DNA from: an uncultured Pseudanabaenaceae cyanobacterium | Lineage (GTDB): Bacteria > Cyanobacteriota > Cyanobacteriia > PCC-9006 > JAAUQQ01 | Length of the DNA stretch: 33,573 nt | Assembly (NCBI GenBank): GCA_938002085.1 | Contig: CALLAT010000126.1 | Span: 1-33,573, forward strand | Direction: 5' to 3' | Shown here: one piece after another, positions 30,581 through 33,573 of the stretch | How positions within the stretch are numbered: position 1 is the first letter of the stretch | How the letters are laid out: every line of letters starts with the position of its first letter | Notes under the pieces: model-generated | Databases searched by the model: none | What the model was told of the DNA's origin: nothing | Seen by the model: the letters and a program-made list of their open reading frames with translations, nothing else | Made by a program: the position numbers and the translations under genes

Positions 30581-31816
30581 TTAAATCTCAAATTGCTCCA
30601 AGATCCGTTCGTTGCCAGATAGCACTTCTAGATTGAATCGTTCACCCCGCTCAGCTGAGAACTGTAGACGAATCATTTCCGTGGGAGCAGTCACTTGTTC
30701 GCTGAGCACCGCATTCGCCTCATCGAGCAAACGAATGGTCACGGCTTCTGTTCGCTGGCCTGTGGCAGGGTCCAGCTTAAGCAACACCCGAAAGGCTCCG
30801 GACTCCAGGGCCGTCACACTCACAGATAGCACCAGAGGCGTGGCTTCTAAGAGGGATTTCCCTAGGGTTTGGGTGGGTTCGGTTTCAGCAGGTGCGGGCG
30901 ATCGCATCTGCCGCGATGCCGCCCACTGGGGGGAAGACAACAGGGTCTCCAAGCTTTGCCAGGACTGCTCTACCTGCCCCACCAGCCAATTGGACAGTTT
31001 TGTGACGGTGACAGTGGCTTGACCCCGACGGGCGCTGTAAAGCTGTTGTCGCCAGGTGTCATTTTCTAGCATTGCCCCCCAGAGGGAGAAGGGCAGTGCC
31101 AAACGGGGAATGACCATTCCAGGCTTAGTGAGCCGCTTAATTAACGGTTCGACCTGGACGGGCTCCGGTGGGGTCAAGGGGGGCAATGCGACCTGGGTGT
31201 CACTGGGTTGATATTGGCGATAGCTGGGTTGGAAGCCGTCCCAGGCGATGAGTGTCTCGGTTTCAATGCTGTAGTCACGCTCAAAGGCATCGTATTCCCC
31301 TCGGGCCTTGAGCTGCTGATGGGTCACATAGCCCAGGATTTGAAGCTGCTCTGCGGGGGGATCGATTTGGGCTCCCACGTAATAGTCTCCAGCCCAACTG
31401 GGAATATCAACCCATTCCTGGGGGATTGTGAGGGTGGAATCGTCCAGGTTTTCTGTGGGAATGAGGATGATGCGTTGAGACCCTAGGGTGAGAGCCGTTC
31501 CGGTCGTGAATTCCCAACAGCTCGGCAAAGTTGCCAAGCTGGGCCAGGGGGAGACCTTAGCGCCAGTGGGCTCCAATTCAGCCCAAAGTTGAGTAAAGCT
31601 CGCCAAGCAAAGTCGGTTTAAGAAAGCTGTCCAGCGCCCGCCCGGATGGCCTTGCCCCTCGCTGTCACGCCAGGCGCGATCGCGTAGCTCGGATGGAATG
31701 TGCAAGATCCATTCGTCGGGATCTAAACCAGTTGCCCACATCATTGTTTGGTCCATGTCAAAAACCGTCTCTACCGTTCGATTCCTTTCAGCCCCAGTCC
31801 CCAGCTCCGTCGTCAT
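30581..31816 (-). CDS. DUF1822 family protein (right unit)
   Basis: 411 residues from the ATG at 31816. GTG at 31822 and ATG at 31756 are alternatives; the last lies just before the conserved part (LHIPSELRDRAWRD). It shows the DUF1822 layout: PQEWVDIPSWAGDYYVGAQ with QLQILGYVTHQQLK in the middle, a Trp-rich central part (LSNWLVGQVEQSWQSLETLL) and a beta-rich C-terminal domain ending RFNLEVLSGNERILEQFEI. The protein is soluble and longer than its left counterpart (321). Its start overlaps the 3' end of the sigma gene by 29 bp, so translation is probably coupled, and the CHAT-CHASE2 gene follows after about 30 bp. Function unknown; see the left unit. Confidence 0.87.
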   Translation of the reverse strand: MTTELGTGAERNRTVETVFDMDQTMMWATGLDPDEWILHIPSELRDRAWRDSEGQGHPGGRWTAFLNRLCLASFTQLWAELEPTGAKVSPWPSLATLPSCWEFTTGTALTLGSQRIILIPTENLDDSTLTIPQEWVDIPSWAGDYYVGAQIDPPAEQLQILGYVTHQQLKARGEYDAFERDYSIETETLIAWDGFQPSYRQYQPSDTQVALPPLTPPEPVQVEPLIKRLTKPGMVIPRLALPFSLWGAMLENDTWRQQLYSARRGQATVTVTKLSNWLVGQVEQSWQSLETLLSSPQWAASRQMRSPAPAETEPTQTLGKSLLEATPLVLSVSVTALESGAFRVLLKLDPATGQRTEAVTIRLLDEANAVLSEQVTAPTEMIRLQFSAERGERFNLEVLSGNERILEQFEI

Positions 31817-33122
31817 CCCCACTCAATTCTGTTGCCTGGTGCAAGTAGACTCGTAACCACTCTTCTAGGGCAACGGTAATAGCTTTTAATTGGTCGGGGT
31901 TGGGGAAATTATTCAGGTTCATTTCTGGGGGGTCAGCGACGTTCAAATTCACGCCAGCATTGATAGATTCCTGAGTCTCCTGTTCCGCATTAGCTTGGAC
32001 CCATTGCAAGAGCTGTTCCAGGAGTTGCTTCTTAGCCTTTTTGACCCGCCGGGAAATCGTTGGTTGGCTGACTTGGACTTGGACCATGACGGTTTGCTGG
32101 GATAACCCCTCCCGGTAAAGCAGATTGAGAATCAGCTGACTTTGCTCATCGAGTTGCTCAAAGGCCTGGGCCAATTGCTGATGGAGCTTAGCTTGAGTTT
32201 GTCGCCGTTCGGCTTGTTCCTCTTGGCTAATGAGGGCCTGCAGTGACGCACCTGAATCTTCGCTGGCGATCGCATCTTGCCAGTCTTCTGCCGGGCCGGA
32301 GTCCTCTCCTGGAAAGCGTGGACGGTTCAGGGAGTCCACCTTGGGGTAATGGTAATTGCGAATCCACTGGGAGAGCGATCGCAATTGTTCCGCTACCCCT
32401 GCGGCTTCCAGACGAGGTGCTGAGGCCTCTAATAGCGTCAAGCGCTGGTCGTTGTAAAAGTCAGCAATATCCTGCCACAGCACCTGATCGGGCTTGGGCA
32501 ATTGACTACTCGTGGGTTGATTGGGAACGTAAAGGGCTTGAAATCCCATCCACAGCAGTCGGTACTGAGCCACTTGGACCTCTCCCATGCCTTGTTGCTG
32601 GAGGACCGCAAAAAGCTGCTTGCGACTGGTCTTGCGCAGCAGCCCCCAAATACTACAGAAATCTGCTTGCCTGCGCTGCCGCAAACTAGATTTGATCCGA
32701 TTTGACAGGAATACCTGGGCAAAGGATTTTAAATAGCTTGATTTTTGGGGCTTAAACTTGCCAAGGGCTAGGGGCACATCGGCCATCGCCATCTGAAAAA
32801 AATCGACTGGGCTATCACCCGTTGCGCTTTGGGATCTGACGCCTGTGACCTTGCGGAAAATCTCCTGAGCGACCCAGTAGCAAGCTTCTTGAAGGTAGGC
32901 CAGTAGATGCTGCTCTGCCCAGATATGGGACTGGTCTCGCCAATGTTGGTGCCAGTAGAGCGCCCAGAATTGAGCTTCTGAGTCGGCTTCAGCTGAGGAC
33001 TGTTGGAGCTGATGGGCCATGCTTTTGTGTAGACGAGGCTCTGGACACCAACCCTCAAAGCGATCGTCACCTAGCCGGATAAAATTGGAGAACTGGTCAA
33101 TAAGAAGCTTGCGGGATTGCAT
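31788..33122 (-). CDS. Sigma-70-like factor (right unit)
   Basis: 444 residues from the ATG at 33122. The N-terminal part (FSNFIRLGDDRFEGWCPEPR) is typical of long cyanobacterial sigma-like proteins that pair with DUF1822. A region 2-like helical part (~75-160) includes YLKSFAQVFLSNRIKSSLRQ. Region 4 lies near 315-375: LDEQSQLILNLLYREGLSQQ followed by a helix-turn-helix (VQVSQPTISRRVKKAKKQL). An acidic C-terminal tail (~385-444) is unusual for a sigma factor and could bind a partner such as the DUF1822 protein, whose gene overlaps its 3' end. It is twice the length of the left-unit sigma. The upstream region carries an inverted repeat (33241-33267). Confidence 0.87.
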   Translation of the reverse strand: MQSRKLLIDQFSNFIRLGDDRFEGWCPEPRLHKSMAHQLQQSSAEADSEAQFWALYWHQHWRDQSHIWAEQHLLAYLQEACYWVAQEIFRKVTGVRSQSATGDSPVDFFQMAMADVPLALGKFKPQKSSYLKSFAQVFLSNRIKSSLRQRRQADFCSIWGLLRKTSRKQLFAVLQQQGMGEVQVAQYRLLWMGFQALYVPNQPTSSQLPKPDQVLWQDIADFYNDQRLTLLEASAPRLEAAGVAEQLRSLSQWIRNYHYPKVDSLNRPRFPGEDSGPAEDWQDAIASEDSGASLQALISQEEQAERRQTQAKLHQQLAQAFEQLDEQSQLILNLLYREGLSQQTVMVQVQVSQPTISRRVKKAKKQLLEQLLQWVQANAEQETQESINAGVNLNVADPPEMNLNNFPNPDQLKAITVALEEWLRVYLHQATELSGDDDGAGDWG

Positions 33123-33240
33123 CTCTGTTTATGGGCAAGGTTATGGCTATTCTCTCTCAGAATCTATCGAAATAAAATAGGCCAGACTCCTTAATTTTAA
33201 CTGCTGCTTCTTTACTAGTTGGCGATGGGTCAGCGACAGA

Positions 33241-33267
33241 TTGAGAATCTGCCATTTTTATTCTCAA
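33241..33267. promoter_or_regulatory. Inverted repeat upstream of the right sigma unit
   Basis: TTGAGAAT (33241-33248) pairs with ATTCTCAA (33260-33267) around an 11-bp spacer, about 120 bp before the sigma ATG. The core TGAGA/TCTCA also occurs in the repeat at 17743-17776, but the spacing differs (15 versus 20 bp between cores). It may be an operator; the link between the two sites is tentative. Confidence 0.35.
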
Positions 33268-33432
33268 ATTGTGCAAATAAGCTATGAGCGTTGAAGTGTA
33301 GAGCTTTGATAGCCGATCAATTCTTTTCAAGGATTTCAAAGATCGATCTCGTTGAAAACTGGCTTGCTTCTAAGACGTACTGGATGGGATGTAGCCTGAG
33401 AGGCAGTTGGGGTAAGACATTTAGCAGTCGTC

Positions 33433-33502
33433 AGGGAAGTCCCAAAAATAAAATATCCCAACCTGAGTCTGATAGCGCTTGAAATACCTCTCCGAAACGC
33501 CT
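33433..33502 (+). repeat. 70-bp dispersed repeat, copy 2
   Basis: Same orientation and length as 12413-12482, with about nine differences by eye. No gene is seen in the last 300 bp of the window except this repeat and the hairpins after it. Confidence 0.75.
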
Positions 33503-33548
33503 GGGGATCAATCCCCAGGCTAAGAGCAAAAGCCCACTAAAGTGGGCT
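33499..33548 (+). repeat. Double-hairpin module, copy 2
   Basis: GCCTGGGGAT–CA–ATCCCCAGGC (33499-33520) is a perfect 10-bp stem. AGCCCACT–AA–AGTGGGCT (33531-33548) follows. The 12-base spacing between the CTGGG stem and the AGCCCACT stem is as in 12861-12907. The unit may continue past the right edge. Confidence 0.7.
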
Positions 33549-33573
33549 GAAATCTCAGAGTCTAGAGCTGTTC

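Noticed and set aside
33157..33255. Possible 32-residue peptide gene (start MADSQ) just upstream of the right sigma gene
   Set aside because: Only a weak Shine-Dalgarno, no recognisable features, and its start lies in the loop of an inverted repeat; not supportable, though conservation in relatives would revive it.

Overview
The window is a cyanobacterial chromosome segment. Evidence for this is the frequent HIP1 octamer GCGATCGC (for example near 974, 2351 and 18410) and several families typical of cyanobacteria: DUF1822, CHAT-CHASE2 fusions, and zinc-ribbon kinases and phosphatases. I cannot name genus or species. No rRNA, tRNA, CRISPR array or intact transposase gene is visible.

Region A (1-6410, all minus strand) is a redox gene cluster with three separate proteins carrying a fused Rieske [2Fe-2S] domain: a thiamine-pyrophosphate enzyme (cut by the left edge), a glutamate-synthase-type FMN/Fe-S oxidoreductase, and a ferric-reductase-like membrane cytochrome. 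Between them lie a ZIP-like membrane protein, a one-TM protein with a conserved Cys motif, and two small membrane proteins. A decayed tandem duplication (2407-2722) lies between the glutamate-synthase-like gene and the ZIP-like gene. Region B (6810-12369) holds a conserved membrane protein, a large secreted RTX metalloprotease and a small secreted protein. Region C (12370-13178) has no gene and is packed with hairpins and dispersed repeats, including a 200-bp element with perfect 14-bp terminal inverted repeats.

Region D (13179-33122) is one large signalling locus. In the centre, seven plus-strand genes (17859-28031) encode a coiled-coil protein, a PknG-type Ser/Thr kinase (zinc ribbon, kinase, TPR), a zinc-ribbon PP2C phosphatase, a VWA protein with an intact MIDAS, a zinc-ribbon FHA protein, a four-TM protein with two large extracytoplasmic domains, and a membrane-tethered LivK-like solute-binding protein. 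This matches component for component the actinobacterial GlnH-GlnX-PknG-GarA amino-acid-sensing cascade, with a phosphatase and a VWA protein added. On each side, on the minus strand, sits a three-gene unit: sigma-70-like factor, DUF1822 protein and CHAT (caspase-like) membrane protease. The left CHAT protein ends in a solute-binding domain of the same type as the kinase cassette's sensor. The right one ends in a CHASE2 sensor.

My working model, which is inference, is that extracytoplasmic ligand sensing is routed both to a PknG/FHA phospho-switch and to CHAT proteases. These could act on DUF1822 and sigma partners to change transcription. This kinase plus two sigma/DUF1822/CHAT units is the best candidate here for an undescribed system. 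The window ends in a second copy of a repeat seen in region C.
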